Below the pieces are notes generated by a model, which worked only from the letters and a program-made list of their open reading frames with translations, made no database searches and was not told where the DNA came from. The translations under genes were made by a program, and so were the position numbers. Below, in pieces: positions 1-6,707 of a DNA stretch of 21,314 nt (the first letter of the stretch is position 1; the number at the start of each line of letters is the position of its first letter). This stretch comes from an uncultured Collinsella sp. (lineage in GTDB: Bacteria; Actinomycetota; Coriobacteriia; Coriobacteriales; Coriobacteriaceae): contig CABUWD010000020.1 in the NCBI GenBank assembly GCA_902495155.1, positions 1 through 21,314 of the forward strand, read 5' to 3'.

Positions 1-1
1 C

Positions 2-1600
2 CTCGACATTTACATCATTCCAGACCAGTCGACTCCGCCCTCCCGGCCCAAAGGACGCCGCCGTGCACTCGCCCTGCAGCCGCCCAGCAGCCGAAACGTG
101 CTTCGCACGCTGGCCCTCTCTCTTGTCGCCACGGCGATCGGCACGGCTTTCCGCCATCTGGGATTTGCCGATTCCAGCATCATATCCCTCTATATCCTCA
201 CGGCCCTGCTGACCGCCGTCACCACGACGGGGCGTATCTGCACGATCGTATCGAGCGTGCTCTCTGTAGTGCTTTACAACTTCTGCTTCGTCACGCCTCT
301 GTTTTCGCTCGCCAGCTACGACCGAAGCTATCTGGTCACGTTCGGCATCATGTTCGCTACCGCTATGGTCGCCGGCGAGTTAACTGCACGCATCGCCGAC
401 AACGCCCGTACCTCCGCCGAGAACGCATTCAAAACGCGCGTACTCCTCGAAACGAACCAGCTCTTGCAGCAAGCCCATAGCGCGGAGGAGTGCGCCCGCG
501 TCGCCATGAACCAACTCATCAAACTGCTAAAACTCGACGTGGTCTTCTACACCGCCGAACACGGCACGCTCGGCAAGGCGCTCTATGAGTCCGCTGGCAC
601 CGAAAACCGATCCGCGTCGCTGCTCACCGACTACGAGCGCGCCGTTGCAACCTGGACCTACACCAACAACAAGCGCGCGGGCGCAAGCACGCGGACCCTG
701 CCTGAGGCGCGCTGTCTCTACCTCGCGGTTCGCACCGGCGACAAGGTATTCGGTGTCATCGGCATCGCCCTGGAGGGGCGCGAGATCGAAGCCTTCGAGC
801 ATTCGATCGTCCTATCTATCGTAGGTGAATGCGCCTTGGCGCTCGAAAGCGACCGGGCGGCGCAAGAGCGCGAAGAGGCTGCGGTCTTGGCGAAAAACGA
901 GCAGCTGCGCGCCAACCTTTTGCGCTCCATCGGCCACGATTTGAGGACACCCCTCACGGCTATATCCGGATCTGCGGCAATCCTTCGGAAGAGCGACGAG
1001 AAGCTCAGCCTCGAACAACGCTGCGATCTTGCCGATGCCATCTACGACGACTCCCTCTGGCTTATCGATACCGTGGAGAACCTCCTCGCCATCACACGCG
1101 TCGAGGACGGCACCATTCGCCTCAACTTAACATCCGAGCTCATCGACGAGGTCATCGAGGCCGCCCTCAGCCATGTCGCCCAAGCATCGCATGGACGTGC
1201 CGTCACCATCGAGCACACTGACGACATCCTGCTGGTACGCATCGACGTCCATCTCATCATGCAGGTGCTTACGAATCTCATCATGAACGCCTTCAAATAC
1301 ACGCCCGAGGACTCGACTGTCACCATCAGTGCACGTCGCGAGGGCGCGTTCGTCGTGGTGGACGTCGCAGACGATGGGCCGGGTGTGGCAGACTGCGACA
1401 AGCCTCATATCTTTGAGCGCTTCTTCACCTCAAGCAATACGCGGCCCGTGGATTCGCGTCGAAGCATCGGCCTTGGCCTGTCGCTCTGCCGCTCCATCGT
1501 GGAGGCGCATGGCGGCGTCATCGGAGTTCGCGACAACCACCCCCATGGGGCTGTCTTCCGTTTTACCCTGCCCGCCGAGGAGATTGAGATTCATGAATAA
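2..1600 (+). CDS. kdpD: Sensor histidine kinase KdpD, C-terminal part (5'-truncated by window edge)
   Basis: This is the membrane sensor kinase that responds to low potassium or turgor and phosphorylates KdpE to induce the KdpFABC pump. The frame is open from base 2. The first residues (LDIYIIPDQ) match the end of the UspA-like domain of KdpD, so the GTG at 98 is internal and the true start lies upstream of the window. Numbered from that GTG, residues about 1-95 form the four-helix DUF4118 membrane module, 110-250 a GAF-like domain, and then a HisKA domain with SIGHDLRTPL (phospho-His about residue 280). The HATPase domain follows with N box NLIMNAFKYTP, G1 DDGPGVAD and G2 GLGLSLC. The N-terminal KdpD/Usp part and any kdpFABC genes are outside the window. 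Its stop overlaps the kdpE start by 8 bases, indicating translational coupling. Confidence 0.95.
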   Translation, partial: LDIYIIPDQSTPPSRPKGRRRALALQPPSSRNVLRTLALSLVATAIGTAFRHLGFADSSIISLYILTALLTAVTTTGRICTIVSSVLSVVLYNFCFVTPLFSLASYDRSYLVTFGIMFATAMVAGELTARIADNARTSAENAFKTRVLLETNQLLQQAHSAEECARVAMNQLIKLLKLDVVFYTAEHGTLGKALYESAGTENRSASLLTDYERAVATWTYTNNKRAGASTRTLPEARCLYLAVRTGDKVFGVIGIALEGREIEAFEHSIVLSIVGECALALESDRAAQEREEAAVLAKNEQLRANLLRSIGHDLRTPLTAISGSAAILRKSDEKLSLEQRCDLADAIYDDSLWLIDTVENLLAITRVEDGTIRLNLTSELIDEVIEAALSHVAQASHGRAVTIEHTDDILLVRIDVHLIMQVLTNLIMNAFKYTPEDSTVTISARREGAFVVVDVADDGPGVADCDKPHIFERFFTSSNTRPVDSRRSIGLGLSLCRSIVEAHGGVIGVRDNHPHGAVFRFTLPAEEIEIHE

Positions 1601-2297
1601 TGCCGCTAAGCCACGCATCCTCCTGGTCGAAGATGACCCGACCGTTCAAAACCTCGTTTCGACCGCGCTTGACCTCCACGGCTATGTCGTGAGCAAGGTT
1701 TGCAACGGCCAAGCCGCCATCATGGATGCGGTGTCGCACGGCCCCAGCCTCATCATGCTCGACCTCGGCCTTCCCGACATTGACGGTATCGAGGTCATCA
1801 CGAAGATCCGAAGCTGGTCGGCAGTCCCCATTATCGTCATTTCGGCGCGCACCGAAGATTCCGACAAGATTGCAGCACTTGACGCGGGGGCAGACGACTA
1901 CCTCACCAAGCCCTTTTCTGTGGATGAGTTGCTCGCGCGCGTCCGTGCGAATTTGAGGCGCTCCTCGATGGCGTCGAGCGAGTCGACAGAAGCGAGCACG
2001 TTCGACAACGGTCCGCTGCATATCGACTACGCCGCAGGATACGCGACGAAAGACGGACGCGAGCTCTCGCTCACCCCAACCGAGTACAAATTGCTCGTCC
2101 TTCTGGCGAAAAACGTCGACAAGGTGCTCACCCACACCTTCATCACCCGCGAGATATGGGGCACGAGCTGGGACAGCGATCTGGCGAGCCTGCGCGTGTT
2201 CATGCGCACCCTGCGCAAGAAGATCGAGGCAGACCCCTCTCACCCCAAGATGATTCAGACGCACATGGGTGTCGGGTACCGCATGCAGCGTCTCTAG
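1593..2297 (+). CDS. kdpE: Response regulator KdpE (OmpR family)
   Basis: KdpE is the transcription factor partner of KdpD and activates the kdp potassium-uptake operon when phosphorylated. The 234-residue length is typical. The receiver domain has the acidic pair in LLVEDDP (residues 13-15), the phosphoacceptor Asp57 in MLDLGLPD, the switch residue in VISART and Lys106 in YLTKPF. A C-terminal winged helix contains LSLTPTEYKLL and ends in GVGYRM, as in OmpR/PhoB regulators. The ATG at 1593 was chosen because it begins the conserved receiver fold, follows a GAGGAG ribosome site inside the kdpD end, and overlaps kdpD by 8 bases. An in-frame start further upstream would only add kdpD-antiframe sequence. 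The gene ends at a large inverted repeat facing a convergent gene. Confidence 0.96.
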   Translation: MNNAAKPRILLVEDDPTVQNLVSTALDLHGYVVSKVCNGQAAIMDAVSHGPSLIMLDLGLPDIDGIEVITKIRSWSAVPIIVISARTEDSDKIAALDAGADDYLTKPFSVDELLARVRANLRRSSMASSESTEASTFDNGPLHIDYAAGYATKDGRELSLTPTEYKLLVLLAKNVDKVLTHTFITREIWGTSWDSDLASLRVFMRTLRKKIEADPSHPKMIQTHMGVGYRMQRL

Positions 2298-2307
2298 CCC
2301 ACCCCAC

Positions 2308-2378
2308 AAAAAGTTGCGGTGGAATACGGAGTAGATGAGGCTTTTGGCAGCCAAAACAGTCCGTATTTCACCGCAACT
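2308..2378 (-). terminator. Long-stem hairpin between convergent kdpE and GltD-like gene
   Basis: Arms at 2312-2330 (AGTTGCGGTGGAATACGGA) and 2360-2378 are a 19-bp inverted repeat with one mismatch. A smaller palindrome, TTTTGG-CAG-CCAAAA, lies in the loop at 2342-2356. Read on the minus strand, the hairpin is followed by TTTTTGTGG, so it should act as the intrinsic terminator of the GltD-like gene. It lacks a T-run on the plus strand but could still hinder transcription leaving kdpE. The arms are unusually long for a terminator, so a repeated extragenic palindrome is also possible. Confidence 0.7.
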
Positions 2379-2394
2379 GATGGGTGGGATGGAG

Positions 2395-3612
2395 TTAGAG
2401 GCCCAGATAGGTAGTCATGCCTTCGACGGCGAGCTTGGCGCCAGCTACGGCGTGAACAACCGTCAGCGGGCCGTTAACCACGTCGCCGGCGGCAAAGACG
2501 CCGGGCACGGTGGTCATGCCGTTCTCGTCGACCGAAAGCAGGCCGCGATGGTCGGTCTCCAGACCACCCGTCGTAAGCACAAGCTTGTCTTTGGGCACCT
2601 GCGAAGCCGCAATCACAACTGTGTCGGCAGACGCATGGTCGAGCTCTTCCTCGTACCCCACCACGTTATTCTCCTCGTCGAAGATAGCCGTCTCGAAGAC
2701 CGGACCGTTATCGTCGATGGCACAGATCGCCTTGCCGCACACAATCTCGGCACCGTCAAGCTCGGTCAGCTCCACCTCATCATCGATGGCCGAGATATGG
2801 CGCGAGCGGGCATACACGGTGACCTTGCGAGCGCCCGAGCGCAGGGCTGTGCGGGCAACATCCATGGCAACATTGCCGGCACCGATGACCGCCACGTTCT
2901 GCCCGATTGCCACGCTCGCAGGATCGACCAGGTAATCGATGCCAAACAGCACGTTGCCGCGCGACTCGCCGGGAATACCCAACTTTCGAGCTCGCCAGGT
3001 ACCGGTACCAACAAAGACCGCATCGTAGCCGTCGCGCAGCAGGTCATCGATGTGCAACGCGCCGCCGATGGTGGTCGAAGGGCGCACGCGCACGCCGAGC
3101 GAGCACATCACGTGACGGTACTTTTGCACGAGCGCACGGGGCAGGCGGAACTCGGGGATACCGTACTCCAGCACACCGCCGATCTCGGGGCGCTGTTCAA
3201 ATACCGTGACGGCACAGCCCAGCTGGGCCATCTTAATGGCCACGGTAATACCAGCGGGACCGGAACCGACCACAGCAATCTGTTTACCGCACGACGGTGC
3301 GGGCTTCCACTCCTTACGATCCAAATATGCCGTGGAGATATAGTTCTCGATGCTCGAGAAATGCACCGGCGCGCCCTTGCGGCCCTGGATGCACGCGCCC
3401 TCGCACTGGCCCGAATGGTTGCAAACCATGGAGCAGACCGCGCTCATGGGATTGTTCTGGAACAGTAGCTCGCCCGCCTCTTCTAGACGACGCTGTTTGA
3501 ACAGGTCGATGACCTGCGGAATAGGCGTCTGAACCGGGCAGCCCTTAATCTGACAGAACGCCCTTTTACAACCTAGGCAACGATTCGCCTCTTCGACAAT
3601 GTGGATAGCCAC
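2395..3612 (-). CDS. GltD-like NAD(P)H/FAD iron-sulfur oxidoreductase (glutamate synthase small-subunit family)
   Basis: This is a flavoprotein that moves electrons between NAD(P)H and a partner through FAD and Fe-S clusters. It belongs to the GltD/PreT/SudB-type family. The 405 residues show an N-terminal cluster domain with Cys12, 15, 20 and 25 and Cys60, 64, 70 and 74. An FAD site VVGSGPAG begins near residue 114, a nucleotide site VIGAGNVAMD near 242, and the FAD-end motif GVFAAGDVVNGP near 371. The GTG at 3612 is preferred: AAGGGGAG lies just upstream and the product then starts AIHIVEEANRCLGC, the usual family start. A TTG at 3639 lacks such support. No glutamate synthase large subunit lies nearby, so the partner and true substrate are unknown and the name gltD is not asserted. 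It is separated from the pectin genes by a hairpin. Confidence 0.85.
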   Translation of the reverse strand: MAIHIVEEANRCLGCKRAFCQIKGCPVQTPIPQVIDLFKQRRLEEAGELLFQNNPMSAVCSMVCNHSGQCEGACIQGRKGAPVHFSSIENYISTAYLDRKEWKPAPSCGKQIAVVGSGPAGITVAIKMAQLGCAVTVFEQRPEIGGVLEYGIPEFRLPRALVQKYRHVMCSLGVRVRPSTTIGGALHIDDLLRDGYDAVFVGTGTWRARKLGIPGESRGNVLFGIDYLVDPASVAIGQNVAVIGAGNVAMDVARTALRSGARKVTVYARSRHISAIDDEVELTELDGAEIVCGKAICAIDDNGPVFETAIFDEENNVVGYEEELDHASADTVVIAASQVPKDKLVLTTGGLETDHRGLLSVDENGMTTVPGVFAAGDVVNGPLTVVHAVAGAKLAVEGMTTYLGL

Positions 3613-3639
3613 GCAACTCCCCTTTTTAATGCAATCCAA

Positions 3640-3676
3640 TGGGGGCGACGATAAAGACCCTTCACCGCCGCCCCCA
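3640..3676 (-). terminator. GC-rich hairpin after the isomerase gene
   Basis: TGGGGGCGACG (3640-3650) pairs with CGCCGCCCCCA (3666-3676) with one G-U type mismatch, leaving a 15-base loop. It sits between the stop of the isomerase gene and the start of the GltD-like gene, both on the minus strand. No T-run follows on the minus strand, so this is at best a weak or factor-assisted terminator, or a leader structure of the downstream gene. Confidence 0.4.
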
Positions 3677-3716
3677 TACAGGTAATCTCAATCTGCCGAC
3701 ACAGCAAAAGCCAATG

Positions 3717-4622
3717 CTATAACTCGCGATGCGAAGCCCCGCAGCGAGCGGACATGTGCTCGAGTGTCGCCAGGCAGTCAGCCGCCGTCGCCGGCACACT
3801 GTTCTCGACCACGCAGGGAATCCCAGGGCAGGCGGCAGCCGCCCAGGCCACTACGGGCTCAAAGTCATAGCGGCCCGTCTCGCCCACGCCATGACACACC
3901 AGACGTGAACCCGTACCGTCGCACCATCCGGCTCCGTCCTCGTTATCAACGATCTCAAAATCCTTGGCGTGCAGCACGCGGATCTTACTGCCGCATAAGT
4001 AGAGCATGCGCGCGGTGATTTCCTGCGCTTCGTCAACGACACTGGGGTGCAGCAGCGATACCGGGTCGTAGATCACGCCGAGCGACGGGCTCGAGACGCG
4101 CTCCAGCACCTCACGGCAGCGATCCGGAGTATTAACCGTCTCGTTCCAACCGGGCTCGATCAAAATTTGCCCGCCCACGGCCTCGGCCCGATCGCAGACG
4201 CGTGCAAGCCCGTCTGTAAACGCTTCGAGTGCCCCATCGGTCATGCGGTCGTCAGCAACGCGGTTCTGCGCATTGGGGCGACCGGTCTCGGTGCCAACCG
4301 GGCATCCGCCGAGCATCTGGGCAAAGTTCAGGCATGCCTCGTACTCGGCAATGTTATCCATGAGCTGTTGGCGATCGGGCGTCGCCAAATTCTTATAGCA
4401 GCCGAGCACGGCGACCGAAACGCCCGCCTCGTCGAGCACCGCACGCAAATGGTCGGCAAGCTCGCGGGTCAGGCCGCCTCGATCGATCCCCATCGATGCG
4501 TAGAGCACCTTGCTCGGCAGCTGAATGCACGAAAAGCCCAGCTCTCCCGCCATGCGGATGCGTTCCTCGACGGTCCCCTGCGGAAGGTCGTGCAAACGCA
4601 CACCCGGAGTAATAGCCCCCAC
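3717..4622 (-). CDS. Sugar phosphate isomerase/epimerase-like TIM barrel protein
   Basis: This protein of about 301 residues belongs to the xylose isomerase-like (AP endonuclease 2) TIM-barrel family. Putative metal ligands occur at the expected strand ends: Glu156 (LIEPGW), Asp186 (VIYDPVS), His218 (VLHAKDFE) and Glu273 (VVENSV). The exact substrate cannot be read from sequence. The gene follows GH105 directly. With the GTG at 4622 the gap is one base and AAGGGA lies 10 bases upstream. A GTG at 4631 would instead overlap GH105 by 8 bases but leaves almost no ribosome-site spacing. Tight coupling to GH105 suggests a role on the unsaturated uronate it releases, or on another pectin sugar, but that is inference. 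There is no signal peptide, so it should be cytoplasmic. Confidence 0.82.
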   Translation of the reverse strand: MGAITPGVRLHDLPQGTVEERIRMAGELGFSCIQLPSKVLYASMGIDRGGLTRELADHLRAVLDEAGVSVAVLGCYKNLATPDRQQLMDNIAEYEACLNFAQMLGGCPVGTETGRPNAQNRVADDRMTDGALEAFTDGLARVCDRAEAVGGQILIEPGWNETVNTPDRCREVLERVSSPSLGVIYDPVSLLHPSVVDEAQEITARMLYLCGSKIRVLHAKDFEIVDNEDGAGWCDGTGSRLVCHGVGETGRYDFEPVVAWAAAACPGIPCVVENSVPATAADCLATLEHMSARCGASHREL

Positions 4623-4623
4623 G

Positions 4624-5862
4624 TTATTCACATCCCTTATGAGCGTTGATGCCCGGGGTGTATCCGCCAAACGGGTCCTCGATAGAGCACACGCCCGAGG
4701 GAGCAAGCGGGTCATGCCTGCCGGCCAGTTTGTCGTGATGCATGGTCTCGATATAGGCAAGCACCAGCGGCGCCACGCCCTTCGCATCGTTTTTGACGAT
4801 AGGCTCGCTCATGTAGTAACCAAACGTGCCCTCGCGGTGCGCGGTGTTTCCCAAGCCCGCGACCAGGCAGATGTTGTCGAGCGCCAGCTGCCCATCATGC
4901 TCGGACAGGCAGGTCTCGCAGATGCCGTCGAAGGCGCGACGGCCGTACTGGTAGTAACGCTCGCCCAGCACGCCCAGACGCACACCCTTCATGATGGCAT
5001 TGGCAAAGATGGCGCTGCCCGACTCCTCCAGGTAGTTGGGGGCGATATTGGGCAGGTTGATGACCTGATGCCACATGCCGGTCTTCTCGTCCTGATACGG
5101 CAGCATGGCATCGATCAGGTCGTGGAACATCTTGCGAATCTCGTCCTTCTCGGCTGACATCGAAGGCGGCATAAGCTCCCAGGTGTCGATGAGCGCCATG
5201 GCAAACCAGCCCTCGGCGCGCAGCCAGAAGTTAGCCGAAAGGCCGGTGACCGGGTCGCACCAAAACTGTTTGCGGCTCGCGTCGTAAGCGTGATAGTAAA
5301 GACCGTTGAGGGGGTTGCGCATCAGGTCATGCACGACCTGGAACATATGGAAGCTGTCCGAGCAGGCACGACGGTTGTGGAAGCTCAGCTCGTACTGCAT
5401 GTAGAACGGCTGTGCCATGTACATGCCATCGAGCCAAATCTGGTTGGGATAGACGGCCTTGTGCCAAAACACGCCCTCTTTGGTGCGCGGCTGGGTCTCG
5501 AGCTGGCGGTAGATGGTGTCCATGGCGGCACGGTACTTGGGCTTGCCCACCAGGTCATACAGCTTGTAGAGGGTCTTGCCCGCATTGACGTTATCGAGGT
5601 TGTACTCCTGCGGGTTGTAATGCTTGATGGTACCGTCGTCCTGGACAAAGAAATCGATGTAGTCATCGGCAAAGGTCAGGTAGCGCTGCTCGCCCGTGAT
5701 CTCGTACAGCTCGATGAGCGCCTTGATCATGCAGCCGTCGATATAGTTCCAGGTGTTCTCCTTGCCGGCGCGAATCTTTTCGATATTCCAAGCCGGCGCC
5801 TGCGGCGTAGAGGTTTCGATCAACTGCTCGATATAACGGTCCAGGATTTGATTGCAACCCAT
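4624..5862 (-). CDS. GH105 unsaturated galacturonyl/rhamnogalacturonyl hydrolase
   Basis: The family hydrates the 4,5-unsaturated uronic acid at the non-reducing end of oligomers made by pectin lyases, releasing 5-keto-4-deoxyuronate. This 412-residue protein has the alpha/alpha-barrel repeats of YteR/YesR. Asp90 (in YNLDNVNAGK) and Asp145 (in WLDGMYMAQPFY) match the two acidic residues known in YteR, and W-R-A-E-G-W (LRAEGWF) is also present. The ATG at 5862 is chosen because GAGGGG lies six bases upstream; an ATG at 5880 has the ribosome site inside the reading frame. No signal peptide is present, so substrates must be imported. It is the first gene of a two-gene unit with the isomerase. 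The promoter carries two LacI-type operators and the upstream direct-repeat element. Confidence 0.9.
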   Translation of the reverse strand: MGCNQILDRYIEQLIETSTPQAPAWNIEKIRAGKENTWNYIDGCMIKALIELYEITGEQRYLTFADDYIDFFVQDDGTIKHYNPQEYNLDNVNAGKTLYKLYDLVGKPKYRAAMDTIYRQLETQPRTKEGVFWHKAVYPNQIWLDGMYMAQPFYMQYELSFHNRRACSDSFHMFQVVHDLMRNPLNGLYYHAYDASRKQFWCDPVTGLSANFWLRAEGWFAMALIDTWELMPPSMSAEKDEIRKMFHDLIDAMLPYQDEKTGMWHQVINLPNIAPNYLEESGSAIFANAIMKGVRLGVLGERYYQYGRRAFDGICETCLSEHDGQLALDNICLVAGLGNTAHREGTFGYYMSEPIVKNDAKGVAPLVLAYIETMHHDKLAGRHDPLAPSGVCSIEDPFGGYTPGINAHKGCE

Positions 5863-5887
5863 TGCTGTCCCCTCTGACATAAACGAT

Positions 5888-5903
5888 AGGTGAACGTTAC
5901 CCC
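5888..5903. promoter_or_regulatory. LacI-type operator O2 of the GH105 promoter
   Basis: AGGTGAACGTTACCCC matches the left half of the consensus AGGTGAACGTTCACCT exactly, while the right half is degenerate. The AACGTT core is centred at 5895.5, close to the predicted transcription start and 41 bp from the operator at 5936.5. Confidence 0.7.
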
Positions 5904-5904
5904 T

Positions 5905-5935
5905 AGTGTAACGCGAACGAGGAATATAGGGTGAA
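5905..5935 (-). promoter_or_regulatory. Predicted promoter of GH105-isomerase unit
   Basis: On the minus strand a -35-like TTCACC (5935-5930) lies inside operator O1 and a -10-like TACACT (5910-5905) follows after 19 bases; the shifted hexamer TTACAC gives 18. The same arrangement, with TTCACC from the operator serving as the -35, is seen at the transporter and uxaC promoters, which supports the call. The start site is not measured. Confidence 0.5.
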
Positions 5936-5954
5936 CGTTAACCCTATATTCCTC
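5919..5954. promoter_or_regulatory. LacI-type operator O1 of GH105, embedded in a 36-bp perfect palindrome
   Basis: The operator core GGGTGAACGTTAACCC is at 5929-5944. It is extended on both sides by GAGGAATATA / TATATTCCTC, so the 14-bp arms 5919-5932 and 5941-5954 are perfectly complementary around GAACGTTA. The site overlaps the -35 of the GH105 promoter. The hairpin could also form in the transcript leaving the esterase gene, but no T-run follows it. Confidence 0.75.
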
Positions 5955-5955
5955 G

Positions 5956-5983
5956 CGAACGGCAGACTTTTAGCGGCAAACGG
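5956..5983 (-). promoter_or_regulatory. 28-bp upstream direct-repeat element, copy 1 (GH105 promoter)
   Basis: On the plus strand CGAACGG (5956) and CAAACGG (5977) are direct repeats 21 bp apart, with CAGACTTTTAGCGG between them. Two other copies in the window match in length, spacing and position. It begins 19.5 bp from the centre of operator O1, upstream of the -35. It overlaps the last four codons and stop of the esterase gene. It is probably an activator site; the protein is unknown. Confidence 0.6.
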
Positions 5984-6638
5984 CGGTGAGACCCGCGGCG
6001 ATGCGATGCGCCAGGCGCTCATAGCCGGCAGGACTGTAATGCAGACCGTCCGGCATATAGAGCTCGCGGTGCTCCGGCAAAAACGGGCTGATACCGCTTT
6101 GCGCATACAGGTCAATCACCGGCACGGAGTAGCGGTCGCAGACCTCAAGCATCGCTCGCACGTAGGCGACCTGCGTCAACCCCAGGTGGTTGAGCTCGTC
6201 GCTTGCCGGGATATCCTTCTCGTGCTTGCCGCTCGTCTTGCACGGCGTCATAAACACGAGCTTTGCCCGAGGCGAGCGCGCCGTGATGGTACGGATCAGG
6301 TAATCGAGTGCACCATAGAACTCATGCACGTCCGTGCTGCCCAGCTCTCCAAGCGGCACGTTGCGGCTAAAGTCGTTGACGCCGCCAAAGACAATGTAGA
6401 CATCGGCCGCATCGTCGATACCGTCCAGGCGCTCGACAAACGAATCGGTACGGTCGGCCTTGATGGCGATACGCGAACCCTTGATGCCAAAGTTCTCGAC
6501 GACCGCGCCTCCCAGCAACGCGCCCAGATGCGAAGTCCAAGAGATGTCGTTGCCGCCTGCGCCGCATCCGTTATCGCCCCATGTGGTCGAATCGCCAAAG
6601 CAGCAAATGGTCGATTCACTCAAACTCTTCGTTTCCAT
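5970..6638 (-). CDS. SGNH/GDSL-family esterase, probable pectin acetylesterase
   Basis: This 222-residue single-domain hydrolase has the SGNH blocks: GDST with Ser17 (CFGDSTTW), Gly54 (GIKGSR), GGVNDF with Asn88-Asp89, and DGLH with Asp197 and His200. The family hydrolyses ester bonds. Position between pectin esterase and GH105 genes suggests removal of acetyl groups from galacturonate or rhamnogalacturonan oligomers, but the substrate is inferred. The ATG at 6638 is preceded by GAGGAGA. An upstream ATG at 6698 has no such site. There is no signal peptide or lipobox, unlike secreted rhamnogalacturonan acetylesterases, so a cytoplasmic location is likely. It lies 69 bases after the CE8 fusion gene and is probably co-transcribed with it. 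Its 3' end doubles as a regulatory element of the next transcription unit. Confidence 0.83.
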   Translation of the reverse strand: METKSLSESTICCFGDSTTWGDNGCGAGGNDISWTSHLGALLGGAVVENFGIKGSRIAIKADRTDSFVERLDGIDDAADVYIVFGGVNDFSRNVPLGELGSTDVHEFYGALDYLIRTITARSPRAKLVFMTPCKTSGKHEKDIPASDELNHLGLTQVAYVRAMLEVCDRYSVPVIDLYAQSGISPFLPEHRELYMPDGLHYSPAGYERLAHRIAAGLTAVCR

Positions 6639-6707
6639 AATCTTCTCCTCATCCGCCCATCGGCGGTCATACAGGAACGTACCGTTTATTCGCAGCATGC
6701 CGAGGGG

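Noticed and set aside
98..100. GTG at 98 as the start of the kinase gene
   Set aside because: The frame is open to the window edge and the upstream codons encode the LDIYIIPD stretch of the KdpD Usp domain, so this GTG is internal.
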